NCBI RefSeq assembly: GCF_000327065.1 | Contig: NC_019936.1 | Span: 3,438,001 to 3,502,000 of the forward strand | Source of the DNA: Stutzerimonas stutzeri RCH2 | GTDB lineage: Bacteria > Pseudomonadota > Gammaproteobacteria > Pseudomonadales > Pseudomonadaceae | DNA length: 64,000 nt | Direction of reading: 5' to 3' | Part shown: in pieces, positions 49,601-59,522 of the stretch | Layout of the letters: each line of letters opens with the position of its first letter | How positions within the stretch are numbered: the stretch's first letter is position 1 | Notes under the pieces: model-generated | Database searches by the model: none | The model's input: the letters and a program-made list of their open reading frames with translations, nothing else | Told to the model about the DNA's origin: nothing | Translations under genes and position numbers: made by a program

Positions 49601-50456
49601 CGGCAAACGACGCGTTCAGCTGCGGCGCATTCAAACGCAGCACGGCACGCTCCAGCTGTTGCTTGCTCCAGCGCGCCCACAGCTCGCCGCCTGCCTGCAC
49701 CGAATGCAGATTCCAGTCGGCAGTCAGGCGTCGTGGCAGCCACGCGGCCCAATCGCTTTGCGGCAGGCTCAGGTAAAGCTGCGCTTCGGCCTGTTGCCAG
49801 CGCTGCGCCTGCACGCGCCCCTGAACGCGCAAGGCCAGGGGCTGGCCGTCCGGCAGAATGCTGCGGGCATCGAGCCTAAGCCGCTCGTTGTCGACGCGCA
49901 GGCCCAGATCGGTATAGCTCAGGGTCAGCGGCGATTCGCCGAAGGGCTCGAGGGTGATCTGACTGTCCAGGACGGCGAGCCGTCGCACCTGCTGCAACGC
50001 CTCGATAAGCTTCTGCGGGTCGGGCGGAGGCTGCTCGGTTCGCTCCGGCAGCCCCTCCACTCGCCATTTGCCCCCGGCATCTTCGGCCACGGAGAGATGC
50101 ACACCGGCCAATTCCAGCGTTGCGAGGCGCAGCCCACGTACCCAAAGGCTGGCAGCCAGATCAGGGACGATAGCGACACGGTCCAGGCGCATGGCTCCGT
50201 CGCCCTCACCAAGCAGCACATCATGTGCAAGCAGCTTGGGCGCGAAGCCCTCCCAGCGACCTTCCAGCCGGCCCAAGGTCACCGGCATGTTCAGCGCCGC
50301 CTGCGCCTTTTCCTGAACCTCGTTTCGATACTCGGCCACCAGGGGCACCAGTTGCCGGCCGAGGCTGACGTACAGCGCGGCCAGAATGAGCCCGAACGCT
50401 GCCAGCCAGAACAGCTGGCGCGACAGGATCACGAGAAAAGCGGCGAGGCGGCTCAT
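46653..50456 (-). CDS. yhdP: YhdP, AsmA-like envelope lipid-transport protein
   Basis: This very large protein (1267 residues; E. coli YhdP is 1266) has one N-terminal transmembrane anchor (LFWLAAFGLILAALYVSLGR), then a long beta-rich periplasmic body of the DUF3971/AsmA type with a C-terminal AsmA_2-like region (residues about 1000-1240, FNSIGRRLRLDFSDLF). YhdP, with TamB and YdbH, is thought to bridge the membranes and move phospholipid outward. Start MSRLAAFLVILSRQ fits homologues. It lies 49 bases after rng. Confidence 0.93.
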   Translation of the reverse strand: MSRLAAFLVILSRQLFWLAAFGLILAALYVSLGRQLVPLVAEYRNEVQEKAQAALNMPVTLGRLEGRWEGFAPKLLAHDVLLGEGDGAMRLDRVAIVPDLAASLWVRGLRLATLELAGVHLSVAEDAGGKWRVEGLPERTEQPPPDPQKLIEALQQVRRLAVLDSQITLEPFGESPLTLSYTDLGLRVDNERLRLDARSILPDGQPLALRVQGRVQAQRWQQAEAQLYLSLPQSDWAAWLPRRLTADWNLHSVQAGGELWARWSKQQLERAVLRLNAPQLNASFADRAPVQLEDLAVEAYVDHTEKGYRLLLDRLAFDLQGERWGDARILLQQNQGEQHWRLQADRLGIAPIATLVGGLAPLPPAATETLSTLQPSGTVRNLRLDYHPAMDSPQRLRFAANLDRINFAAQNWIPAVGNASGSIQGDLAGGELRLDSDDFSLHLAPLYPEPWHYRHGAGRLTWTLDDRAFTLAAPYLRVDGEEGKIAGDFLIRLMRDPEAEDYMDLRVGLSDGDAGYTEKYLPTKSPALSPALVDWLKAAIRGGTVEQGYFQYQGALSKNASDSARSLSLYFKVRDAELAFQPGWPVLRQGRGEVLIEDSGVRVRLAEGRILDSRVYDATADIPHAGSGKVPQLSVKGKVSSSLPDALKLLQEAPIGTGEIFAGWQGQGQLDGALDLQIPLGKGTPRVIVDFSSRDATLRIAEPALGFEQLRGDFRYDTAQGLSADDIQARLFGRPVRGKAVATGSPGKPASRVEARGDVGLKQLLKWLEVEQPLPASGELPYQLRLDLAGENSQLQIDSSLQGLRIELPAPFGKTAGVRRATSLRMSLQGAERRYGVQYGTLAALAFAAPPGAWAQGRGELRLGAGAANLPARTGLYVRGRLAELDWKAWQAVLDQHGKGDPQQATGSLLRQVQVDVGRFDGFGTRIDNLGVDLQRLSNAWALNLRSSLISGAVRLPDAESGVIVANLQHLRLPAATATGEAAGARPDPLADVDPQSLPAMDVSIDQVAMGDDTLGAWALKLRPVSGGVEFRDIALDLKGLRIAGVGGWNGTQTWYKGRLEGRNLADVLLAWGFAPSVTSETFRLDADGQWPGSPAWFAMARYSGSMQPRLRKGQFVEIDGSAQALRVFGVLNFNSIGRRLRLDFSDLFSKGLSYDRLDGNLQASSGVFTTREPITVSGPSSNLELDGKLDMARDEIDAKLLVTLPISNNLPLAALIVGAPAIGGALFVADKLLGDRVARFASVQYDVKGPWQSPKISFDKPFEKPN

Positions 50457-50505
50457 ACGGGTGCACTCCGGTCATCCTGGCCCGGACGGCCTGATCTACC
50501 TCTGT

Positions 50506-51963
50506 TCAGAGCAACACCACGTCGTACTGTTCCTGCGAGTACATGCTTTCCACCTGGAACTTGATCGAGCGACCAATGAACGCCTCGAGATCAGCCACGT
50601 TGCCCGACTCCTCGTCCAGCAGGCGATCGATCACCTTCTGGTTGGCGAGCACCCGATAGCCCTCCGCCTGGTAGGCCCGTGCCTCACGCAGGATTTCGCG
50701 GAAAATCTCGTAGCAGACGGTCTCTGGCGTCTTCAGCTTGCCGCGCCCCTGGCAGCACATGCATGGTTCGCAGAGCACCTGTTCCAGGCTCTCGCGGGTG
50801 CGCTTGCGGGTCATCTGCACCAGGCCGAGCTCGGTGATGCCGATGATGTTGGTCTTGGCATGGTCGCGCTCGAGTTGCTTCTCCAGCGTGCGCAGGACCT
50901 GGCGTCGGTGTTCCTCGTCTTCCATGTCGATGAAGTCGATGATGATGATGCCGCCCAGATTGCGTAGCCGGAGCTGGCGGGCAATCGCCGTGGCCGATTC
51001 GAGGTTGGTCTTGAAGATCGTCTCTTCCAACGTGCGATGGCCGACGAAGGCACCCGTGTTGACGTCGATGGTCGTCATCGCCTCGGCCGGATCGATGATC
51101 AGGTAGCCGCCGGACTTGAGCATGACCTTGCGCTCCAGCGCCTTCTGGATCTCGTCCTCGACACCGTAGAGATCGAAGATCGGTCGCTCGCCCGGGTAGT
51201 GTTCGAGACGGTCGCCCAGTTCCGGCATCAACTCGCCGACGAACTGGGTCACCTTCTGGAAATTCTCCCGCGAATCGATACGGATCTTCTCGATCCGCGG
51301 ATTGACCAGATCGCGCAGGGTGCGCATGGCCAACGAAAGATCTTCGTAGATCACCATGGGCGCTTCGACGGTCTTGATCTGACTGGCAATCTGCTCCCAC
51401 AGACGACGCAGATAACGGATATCCATGAGGATTTCGTCACTGCCGGCGCCCTCGGCCGCGGTGCGCAGGATAAAGCCGCCCGCCTCCTGAATGCCCTCGG
51501 CTGCCACGCATTCTGCAACGATCTGCTTGAGTCGTTCGCGCTCGGCCTCGTCTTCAATGCGCAGGGAAATCCCGACATGACTCGTACGCGGCATGTACAC
51601 CAGATAGCGCGAGGGAATCGACAACTGCGTGGTCAGGCGTGCGCCCTTGGTGCCGATGGGGTCCTTGGTGACCTGCACCACCAGGCTCTGCCCTTCATGC
51701 ACCAGCGCGTTGATCGGCTCGACGGCGTTGCCTTCACGGGCGGAGATCTCCGACGCATGGATAAAGGCGGCCCGGTCCAGGCCGATGTCGACGAAAGCCG
51801 CCTGCATGCCGGGCAGCACGCGCACCACCTTGCCCTTGTAGATATTGCCGACAATGCCGCGGCGCTGAGTGCGCTCGACGTGCACTTCCTGCAGAACACC
51901 GTTTTCAACCACCGCCACCCGCGACTCCATGGGGGTGATGTTCATCAGGATTTCTTCGCTCAT
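50506..51963 (-). CDS. rng: Ribonuclease G
   Basis: RNase G matures the 5' end of 16S rRNA and degrades some mRNAs. The 485-residue chain has the S1 domain at residues 35-125 (GNIYKGKVVRVLPGMQAAFV), the RNase H-like and DNase I-like parts of the RNase E/G catalytic core (GGYLIIDPAEAMTTIDVNTG, with the magnesium-binding aspartates), and a Zn-link CEPCMCCQGRG near residue 405. It lacks the long RNase E tail. It was long called cafA and sits in the mreBCD-maf-rng order of E. coli. Confidence 0.97.
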   Translation of the reverse strand: MSEEILMNITPMESRVAVVENGVLQEVHVERTQRRGIVGNIYKGKVVRVLPGMQAAFVDIGLDRAAFIHASEISAREGNAVEPINALVHEGQSLVVQVTKDPIGTKGARLTTQLSIPSRYLVYMPRTSHVGISLRIEDEAERERLKQIVAECVAAEGIQEAGGFILRTAAEGAGSDEILMDIRYLRRLWEQIASQIKTVEAPMVIYEDLSLAMRTLRDLVNPRIEKIRIDSRENFQKVTQFVGELMPELGDRLEHYPGERPIFDLYGVEDEIQKALERKVMLKSGGYLIIDPAEAMTTIDVNTGAFVGHRTLEETIFKTNLESATAIARQLRLRNLGGIIIIDFIDMEDEEHRRQVLRTLEKQLERDHAKTNIIGITELGLVQMTRKRTRESLEQVLCEPCMCCQGRGKLKTPETVCYEIFREILREARAYQAEGYRVLANQKVIDRLLDEESGNVADLEAFIGRSIKFQVESMYSQEQYDVVLL

Positions 51964-52049
51964 TCTTATTCTCGGCGGTGGCTTGATGTGCAGCGCTAGC
52001 TGGTCGTTGGGATCGATTCTAACCGGCAAGCATGCCGAAGCCACAGGCT

Positions 52050-52640
52050 CTAGCTTGAGCCTTTGGTCCAACGTGGAAGGCCGAACGCATCAACAAGCTG
52101 GGCCGTTTCACACAGCGGCAGGCCAACCACCGCGGAATAGCTGCCGTGCAGCTGACTGACGAAGACCGCTCCCCAACCCTGGATCGCGTAACCACCCGCC
52201 TTGTCTGCGGGCTCGCCGCTGGCCCAGTAACGCTCGGCCTCGGCCTGCGCGATGGCACGGAAGGTGACTTCGCTGATGACTACACGAACTTCGCATGCCG
52301 TGCGGCTGGCCAATGCCAACGCCGTCATGACGCGGTGCGTACGCCCGGAAAGCGCCGCCAGCATGGCGAGCCCATCAGCGCGGTCGACAGGCTTGCCGAG
52401 AATGTGTTGATCGAGCACCACGCTGGTATCAGCGCCAAGTACGCAACCGTCCTGATCACTCAGACTGGCCAGCCCGGCAAGCGCTTTCTCGCGCGCAACA
52501 CGCTCGACATACGCCTCGGGGGATTCGGTCGGTGACGGTGTTTCATCGACCGACACGTCGATCAGCGAAAACGGAACACCTATCTGTGCGAGCAGTTCGC
52601 GGCGGCGGGGTGATGCCGAGGCAAGATACAAAGCGCCCAT
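52050..52640 (-). CDS. Maf-like nucleoside triphosphate pyrophosphatase (YhdE)
   Basis: The 196-residue chain is a Maf protein, a house-cleaning nucleotide pyrophosphatase; the YhdE group hydrolyses dTTP and UTP. The motifs are [12 protein letters not shown] (residues 5-16), [11 protein letters not shown] near 68, and [29 protein letters not shown] near 147-175. It lies between mreD and rng, and a 138-bp gap separates it from mreD. Residues after Gln-Gly-Trp match the dTTPase group. Confidence 0.93.
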   Translation of the reverse strand: MGALYLASASPRRRELLAQIGVPFSLIDVSVDETPSPTESPEAYVERVAREKALAGLASLSDQDGCVLGADTSVVLDQHILGKPVDRADGLAMLAALSGRTHRVMTALALASRTACEVRVVISEVTFRAIAQAEAERYWASGEPADKAGGYAIQGWGAVFVSQLHGSYSAVVGLPLCETAQLVDAFGLPRWTKGSS

Positions 52641-52778
52641 GACAGATCCTCAACGATAAATAAGCGACAGCGTCGCATATCCGCCGGGCTCGAGAAAGAC
52701 GAAAGGGACGGCCGTAAAAGGCGCAGTTGATGCCTCAGGCCTGGCGCCAAAGCGGATCGCCAAAAGACGCGCGAGGCC

Positions 52779-53267
52779 TCAGTAGACGGAGAAGCGCTGA
52801 CGCATGCCTTGCAAGGCCACGAAGACCCAGGGCCACAACAGTGCGCTGATGGGCACTGGCACGAGGAACAGTAACGTCGGTGGTCGGTTGCCGGTCAATG
52901 TGTTGAGCCACAGCTGAACCAGCTGGGCCAGGCCGAGCACCACCAACAACACCATGCTTTGCTGCCACAGCGGAAACATGCGCAGGCGCTGCTGCAGACT
53001 CAGCACCAGAAAGGCAATCAGAATCAGCGGCAAGGCGCTCTGGCCGAACAGGGTGCCGGCGAGCACGTCCTGGGCCAGACCGAAACAAAACGCAGCGCCC
53101 AAGCCACCCCGATGGGGCAGGGTCAGCGACCAGAAGGCAATGACCAAGCCCAGCCACAACGGCCGAGCAAGCTCTGCGCTGCCAGGCATAGGTGCGACGC
53201 TGAGCAGCAGCGCAAGCGTCAGGCTGAACCAGATGACCCAGCTATTGTTCGGACGTCCACTGATCAT
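52779..53267 (-). CDS. mreD: MreD, rod-shape complex membrane protein
   Basis: MreD is a small integral membrane protein of the elongasome. The 162-residue chain has about five to six hydrophobic helices (WVIWFSLTLALLLSVAPMPG; LWLGLVIAFWSLTLPHRGG; GLGAAFCFGLAQDVLAGTLFG). Its start overlaps the mreC stop by four bases. The last base of the gap to maf contains no clear terminator. Confidence 0.93.
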   Translation of the reverse strand: MISGRPNNSWVIWFSLTLALLLSVAPMPGSAELARPLWLGLVIAFWSLTLPHRGGLGAAFCFGLAQDVLAGTLFGQSALPLILIAFLVLSLQQRLRMFPLWQQSMVLLVVLGLAQLVQLWLNTLTGNRPPTLLFLVPVPISALLWPWVFVALQGMRQRFSVY

Positions 53268-54253
53268 TGCCCCACCTCCGCTGCAGGCACCGCCGGTGTC
53301 TCGGCAGCTGGCGGGGCGGCGCCGGTCTCAGCTGTGCCCGGAGCCGCTGACGCCTCGCCACCTTCGGCAGCCGCCTTCTGGTCGGCGTCGGCCTGGGCTT
53401 CAGCCGCTGCAGCCGCGCGCTCTTCCGGCGTGCGCGAGTCGCTGAAGACCAGCATCAGGTAGCGACTACGATTGAGCATGGCGGTCGGGACCGCGCGCAC
53501 AATGGCGAACGGCTGGCCGGACCCATGCACCACTTCGGTCACTTGAGCTACCGGATAGCCGCTGGGGAAGCGCTGGCCTAGCCCGGAACTGACCAGCAGA
53601 TCCCCGGCCTTGACGTCAGCCGTTTCGGCCACATGGCGCAGCTCGAGATAGTCCGGATTGCCGGTACCCACGGCGATCGCGCGCAAACCATTGCGATTGA
53701 GCTGCACCGGAATGCTGTGAGTGACGTCGGTGAGCAACAATACGCGCGCAGCGTAGGGCAGTACTTCGACCACCTGCCCCATCAGGCCACTGGCATCCAG
53801 CACCGGCTGCCCCATGAAGACACCATCCTTCTCGCCCTTGTCGATCAGGATGCGATGGGTGAACGGGTTCGGGTCGAGACCGATCAGCTCGGCGACGATG
53901 ACCTTGTCGTCGACCAGTGCCGCCGAATTGAGCAGTTCACGCAGGCGCACGTTCTGCTCGGTGAGCATTGCCAGCTTCTGCAAGCGTCGCTGCATCAGCA
54001 ACGCCTCGGCTTTGAGCTTCTCGTTCTCGGCCATCAGGCTGTTGCTGCTGGCGATCTGCTCGGTCGCGCCTCTCCAGATCCGCACCGGCATATCGGCGAC
54101 CCAGTAGAACGGCGTCAGTACCAGGCCCATCTGACTGCGTACCGTCTTCAGCGCGTCGAAGCGGGCATCCACCACCATCAGCACGACACAAAGCACGACG
54201 AACACCAGCAGGCGCACACCGAGCAGAGGTCCTTTGGCAAATAGCGGCTTGAT
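53264..54253 (-). CDS. mreC: MreC, elongasome periplasmic scaffold
   Basis: MreC binds PBP2 and links it to MreB. The chain has an N-terminal helix (VRLLVFVVLCVVLMVVDARF), a coiled coil (about residues 70-110) and a beta-barrel domain to about 265, then an Ala/Pro/Glu-rich tail of about 55 residues that is low-complexity. The conserved pseudomonad N terminus KPLFAKGPLLGVR is encoded upstream of the first GTG (54217), preceded by ATC at 54253-54251 exactly where homologues have ATG, with GAGG eight bases before it. No ATG, GTG or TTG lies in frame before an upstream TAG. So I begin at the ATC; a GTG start at 54217 would give 317 residues. Confidence 0.9.
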   Translation of the reverse strand: MKPLFAKGPLLGVRLLVFVVLCVVLMVVDARFDALKTVRSQMGLVLTPFYWVADMPVRIWRGATEQIASSNSLMAENEKLKAEALLMQRRLQKLAMLTEQNVRLRELLNSAALVDDKVIVAELIGLDPNPFTHRILIDKGEKDGVFMGQPVLDASGLMGQVVEVLPYAARVLLLTDVTHSIPVQLNRNGLRAIAVGTGNPDYLELRHVAETADVKAGDLLVSSGLGQRFPSGYPVAQVTEVVHGSGQPFAIVRAVPTAMLNRSRYLMLVFSDSRTPEERAAAAAEAQADADQKAAAEGGEASAAPGTAETGAAPPAAETPAVPAAEVGQ

Positions 54254-54290
54254 TGCAACTACCTCACGAACAAAAGCTTGAGACTAAACG

Positions 54291-54333
54291 TGACAAGCCG
54301 AAAGCCGGCGCAACCGGATCTTTCGGCTTGTCA
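54291..54333. other. 14-bp perfect hairpin in the mreB-mreC gap
   Basis: TGACAAGCCGAAAG (54291-54304) and CTTTCGGCTTGTCA (54320-54333) pair perfectly. Inside, CCGG-CGCAA-CCGG can extend the stem, giving about 18 bp with a two-base bulge. On the minus strand no U-run follows, so it is more likely an attenuator, processing or stabilising element than a full terminator. Confidence 0.75.
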
Positions 54334-54352
54334 TGAGCACAGCTGCGCAGGC

Positions 54353-55708
<1,356 letters not shown>

Positions 55709-55996
55709 ATGGCGCTTGAACGCACCGAGGTGGAAAAGATCGCTCACCTGGCCCGCCTGGGCCTGTCTGAAGCCGACCTGCCCCGCACCACCGAGACCCT
55801 CAACAACATTCTGGGCCTGATCGATCGCATGCAGGCGGTCGACACCACCGGCATCGAGCCCTTGGCCCACCCGCTGGAGACGACCCAGCGACTGCGCGCC
55901 GATGCGGTCACGGAAACCAACCAGCGTGATGCCTATCAGGCCATCGCGCCTGCCGTGGAAGACGGTCTCTATCTGGTTCCGCGAGTGATCGAGTGA
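55709..55996 (+). CDS. gatC: GatC, subunit C of the Asp/Glu-tRNA amidotransferase
   Basis: GatC is the small clamp subunit that stabilises GatA in the GatCAB enzyme. The 95-residue chain starts [20 protein letters not shown] and ends [11 protein letters not shown], both typical. Translation starts at the ATG at 55709, with CTGGAGAT upstream. GatCAB turns mischarged Asp-tRNAAsn and/or Glu-tRNAGln into the amide forms, so this organism uses at least one indirect route. Confidence 0.96.
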   Translation: MALERTEVEKIAHLARLGLSEADLPRTTETLNNILGLIDRMQAVDTTGIEPLAHPLETTQRLRADAVTETNQRDAYQAIAPAVEDGLYLVPRVIE

Positions 55997-56010
55997 TGAA
56001 GGACACCGAC

Positions 56011-57462
56011 ATGCACAACCTGACACTTGCCGAAATCGCCCGCAACCTTGCCGAGAAGCGCTTCTCCGCCGAAGAGCTGACGCGCACCCTGCTGGCACGC
56101 ATCGAACAGCTCGATCCGCAGCTGAACAGCTTCATCAGCGTCACCGATGAACTCGCCATCGCCCAGGCCAAGGCCGCCGACGCGCGTCGCGCCGCCGGTG
56201 AAAGCGGCGCGCTGCTCGGTGCGCCGATCGGCCATAAGGACCTGTTCTGCACTCAGGGCATCCGTACCAGCTGCGGCTCGAAGATTCTCGACAACTTCAA
56301 AGCCCCGTACAACGCCACCGTAGTGGAACGCCTCGCCGCTGCCGGCACGGTCACCCTCGGCAAGCTGAACATGGACGAATTCGCCATGGGCTCGGCCAAC
56401 GAGTCGAGCTATTACGGCCCGGTGAAGAACCCCTGGGACCCGTCCCGCGTACCGGGCGGCTCCTCCGGCGGCTCCGCAGCGGCCATCGCGGCGCGTCTGC
56501 TGCCTGCTGCTACCGGCACCGACACCGGCGGTTCGATCCGCCAGCCAGCCGCGCTGACCAACCTCACCGGCCTCAAGCCGACTTACGGCCGGGTTTCGCG
56601 CTGGGGCATGGTGGCCTATGCCTCGAGCCTCGATCAGGGCGGCCCGATGGCGCGCACGGCCGAAGATTGCGCGCTGCTGCTGTCGGCCATGGCCGGCTTC
56701 GATGCTAAGGACTCCACCAGCGTCGACCAGCCGCTGGACGACTACCTCGCCGCACTGAGCCAGCCACTCGCCGGCCTGCGCATCGGCCTGCCGAAGGAGT
56801 ACTTCGGCGCGGGTCTGGACCCGAAGATCGCTGACGCCGTGATGGCTTCCGTCGAGGAGCTGAAAAAGCTCGGCGCCACGGTAAAGGACATCAGCCTGCC
56901 GAACATGCAGCATGCGATTCCTTCCTATTATGTGATCGCGCCGGCCGAGGCCTCCTCCAATCTCTCGCGTTTCGATGGCGTGCGTTTCGGCTATCGCTGC
57001 GAAAACCCGGTCGACCTCACCGATCTCTACAAGCGCTCGCGCGCTGAAGGCTTCGGCGACGAGGTCAAGCGACGCATCATGGTTGGCACCTACGCGCTGT
57101 CGGCCGGTTACTACGATGCCTACTACCTCAAAGCGCAGAAGATCCGCCGTCTGATCAAGCAGGATTTCGTCACTGCTTTCGAGCAGGTCGACCTGATCCT
57201 CGGGCCGACCACGCCGAACCTGGCCTGGAAGCTGGGCGAGAAGAACGCCGATCCGGTGTCCGCCTACCTCGAGGACATCTACACCATCACCGCCAACCTG
57301 GCGGGCATTCCGGGCCTGTCGATGCCGGCCGGCTTCATCGATGGCCTGCCGGTAGGCGTACAGCTGCTCGCCCCGTACTTCCAGGAAGCGCGCCTGCTGA
57401 ACGTGGCGCACCAGTATCAACAAGTCACCGATTGGCACGCGCGCGCCCCGGCCGGATTCTGA
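56011..57462 (+). CDS. gatA: GatA, amidase subunit of the Asp/Glu-tRNA amidotransferase
   Basis: GatA is an amidase-signature enzyme that releases ammonia from glutamine. The catalytic Lys-Ser-Ser triad is in [10 protein letters not shown] (Lys about residue 77), GGSSGGSAA (cis-Ser) and [10 protein letters not shown] (nucleophilic Ser). The 483-residue length fits. A GTG 6 codons upstream overlaps the gatC stop; AAGGA seven bases before the ATG at 56011 and the [13 protein letters not shown] start favour the ATG. Confidence 0.97.
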   Translation: MHNLTLAEIARNLAEKRFSAEELTRTLLARIEQLDPQLNSFISVTDELAIAQAKAADARRAAGESGALLGAPIGHKDLFCTQGIRTSCGSKILDNFKAPYNATVVERLAAAGTVTLGKLNMDEFAMGSANESSYYGPVKNPWDPSRVPGGSSGGSAAAIAARLLPAATGTDTGGSIRQPAALTNLTGLKPTYGRVSRWGMVAYASSLDQGGPMARTAEDCALLLSAMAGFDAKDSTSVDQPLDDYLAALSQPLAGLRIGLPKEYFGAGLDPKIADAVMASVEELKKLGATVKDISLPNMQHAIPSYYVIAPAEASSNLSRFDGVRFGYRCENPVDLTDLYKRSRAEGFGDEVKRRIMVGTYALSAGYYDAYYLKAQKIRRLIKQDFVTAFEQVDLILGPTTPNLAWKLGEKNADPVSAYLEDIYTITANLAGIPGLSMPAGFIDGLPVGVQLLAPYFQEARLLNVAHQYQQVTDWHARAPAGF

Positions 57463-57473
57463 GGAGATTGAAG

Positions 57474-58919
57474 ATGCAGTGGGAAACCGTGATCGGGCTG
57501 GAGATTCACGCACAGCTCGCGACCCAGTCGAAGATCTTTTCCGGCAGCGCCACCACTTTCGGCGCCGAGCCCAACACCCAGGCCAGCCTGGTCGACCTCG
57601 GCATGCCCGGCACCCTGCCGGTGCTCAATGCCGAAGCCGTGCGCATGGCCTGCAAGTTCGGCCTGGCGATCGAAGCCGAGATCGCGCCGAAGAACGTCTT
57701 CGCGCGCAAGAACTACTTCTACCCTGACCTGCCCAAGGGCTACCAGACCAGCCAGATGGACCATCCCATCGTCGGCAAGGGCTATCTGGACATCACCCTG
57801 GAAGACGGCAGCAGCCGGCGCATCGGCATCACTCGTGCGCACCTGGAAGAGGACGCCGGCAAGAGCCTGCACGAAGACTTCCACGGCATGAGCGGCATCG
57901 ACCTCAACCGCGCCGGCACTCCGCTGCTGGAAATCGTCTCCGAGCCGGACATCCGCTCGGCCAAGGAAGCGGTCGCCTATGTGAAGGCGATCCATGCGCT
58001 CGTCCGTTACCTCGGAATTTGCGACGGCAACATGGCCGAAGGGTCGCTGCGCTGCGACTGCAACGTCTCGGTGCGACCCAAGGGCCAGGCCGAGTTCGGC
58101 ACCCGCGCCGAGATCAAGAACGTCAACTCGTTCCGTTTCATCGAAAAGGCGATCAACCACGAGGTGCAACGGCAGATCGAGCTGATCGAGGACGGCGGCA
58201 AGGTGGTACAGGAAACCCGCCTGTACGACCCGAACAAGGACGAGACGCGCTCCATGCGCAGCAAGGAAGAAGCCAACGACTACCGCTACTTCCCCTGCCC
58301 CGACCTGCTGCCGGTAGTGATCGAGCAGAGTTTCCTCGACGAAGTGCGCGCCAGTCTGCCGGAGCTGCCGGTGCAGAAGCGCGAACGCTTCGAGAGCGAG
58401 TTCGGCCTGTCCGCCTACGACGCCACGGTGCTGGCCGCCAGTCGCGAGCTGGCCGACTATTTCGAACAGGTCAACGCTACCTGCGGCGATGCCAAGCTGG
58501 CGGCCAACTGGGTGATGGGCGAGTTGTCCAGCCTGCTCAACAAGGACGGCCTGGACATCGAACAGTCGCCAGTCACCGCCGAGCAGCTGGGCGGCATGAT
58601 CCTGCGTATCAAGGACGACACCATCAGCGGCAAGATCGCCAAGATGGTCTTCGAGGCGATGGCCGCTGGCGAAGGCTCGGCTGACGAGATCATCGAGAAG
58701 AAAGGCCTCAAGCAGGTCACTGACTCCGGCGCCATCGAGAAGATGCTGGACGAAGTGCTCGCGGCCAACGCCGAGCAGGTCGAACAGTACCGCGCCAGCG
58801 ACGAAACCAAACGCGGCAAGATGTTCGGCTTCTTCGTCGGCCAGGCGATGAAGGCGTCCAAGGGCAAGGCCAACCCCGGCCAGGTGAACCAACTGCTGAA
58901 GAAAAAGCTCGAAGGCTAA
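57474..58919 (+). CDS. gatB: GatB, subunit B of the Asp/Glu-tRNA amidotransferase
   Basis: GatB binds the mischarged tRNA and activates the acid with ATP before amide transfer. The 481-residue chain has [17 protein letters not shown] at the start, [14 protein letters not shown], and the C-terminal YqeY-like tail domain (about residues 410-481). It starts 11 bases after gatA and ends gatCAB. Confidence 0.98.
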   Translation: MQWETVIGLEIHAQLATQSKIFSGSATTFGAEPNTQASLVDLGMPGTLPVLNAEAVRMACKFGLAIEAEIAPKNVFARKNYFYPDLPKGYQTSQMDHPIVGKGYLDITLEDGSSRRIGITRAHLEEDAGKSLHEDFHGMSGIDLNRAGTPLLEIVSEPDIRSAKEAVAYVKAIHALVRYLGICDGNMAEGSLRCDCNVSVRPKGQAEFGTRAEIKNVNSFRFIEKAINHEVQRQIELIEDGGKVVQETRLYDPNKDETRSMRSKEEANDYRYFPCPDLLPVVIEQSFLDEVRASLPELPVQKRERFESEFGLSAYDATVLAASRELADYFEQVNATCGDAKLAANWVMGELSSLLNKDGLDIEQSPVTAEQLGGMILRIKDDTISGKIAKMVFEAMAAGEGSADEIIEKKGLKQVTDSGAIEKMLDEVLAANAEQVEQYRASDETKRGKMFGFFVGQAMKASKGKANPGQVNQLLKKKLEG

Positions 58920-59056
58920 GCTGAGCGATGGCTGTCCGCGATTGCAATCTCTGCAGTCGCGGACATCACCAGCATGCTCCCGGCACCGCAATCACGTCGC
59001 CATACCTGCCGCGGGCCATCGCCGACTCAGCGATCGACCCAACGGAAGGATTGTTC

Positions 59057-59458
59057 ATGCGCCTGACACGCCTCACTGCCCTGCTTTTGCTCGCCATATT
59101 GGCCAGCGGATGCGCAGATCGCCAATCGACGCAACCGACCAAAGCGCCGCCCACAGCCCAGGATCGCTTCAGCCAGAGCGGCAAAGCCTCCTATTACGCA
59201 CGAATGCATCATGGCCAACGCACCGCCAATGGCGAGCTGCACGATCAGAACGCCCTGGTAGCGGCGCATCGCAGCCTTCCCTTCGGCACCAGAGTGCGTG
59301 TGACCAACGAGCAGAACGGCAAGCAAGTGGTGGTGCGCATCAATGACCGCGGGCCATTCCGCCGCGGCCGAATCATCGACCTTTCACGCGCCGCCGCGAT
59401 GCAACTGGACATGCTGAAAAGCGGCGTGGCCCGCGTACGTATTGAAACCCTCCCATGA
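59057..59458 (+). CDS. Short RlpA-like double-psi beta-barrel lipoprotein
   Basis: The 133-residue protein has a lipoprotein signal LLAILASGC (Cys about residue 18) and one RlpA-type double-psi beta-barrel domain ([55 protein letters not shown]), with the Asp/His pattern of the RlpA lytic transglycosylases. It lacks the SPOR domain of full RlpA, so it may not be septal. The start at ATG 59057 gives a good signal peptide. It follows gatB on the same strand after a 137-bp gap. Confidence 0.88.
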   Translation: MRLTRLTALLLLAILASGCADRQSTQPTKAPPTAQDRFSQSGKASYYARMHHGQRTANGELHDQNALVAAHRSLPFGTRVRVTNEQNGKQVVVRINDRGPFRRGRIIDLSRAAAMQLDMLKSGVARVRIETLP

Positions 59459-59522
59459 CCGACAAAATTCCGAATTCGACACCCGCCGTTAGCGCTGAAT
59501 CTGCTTTTAAAGGAGCGCTTGT

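Noticed and set aside
55969..58991. Long minus-strand frames opposite gatA and gatB
   Set aside because: Both gat genes are complete and conserved on the plus strand.
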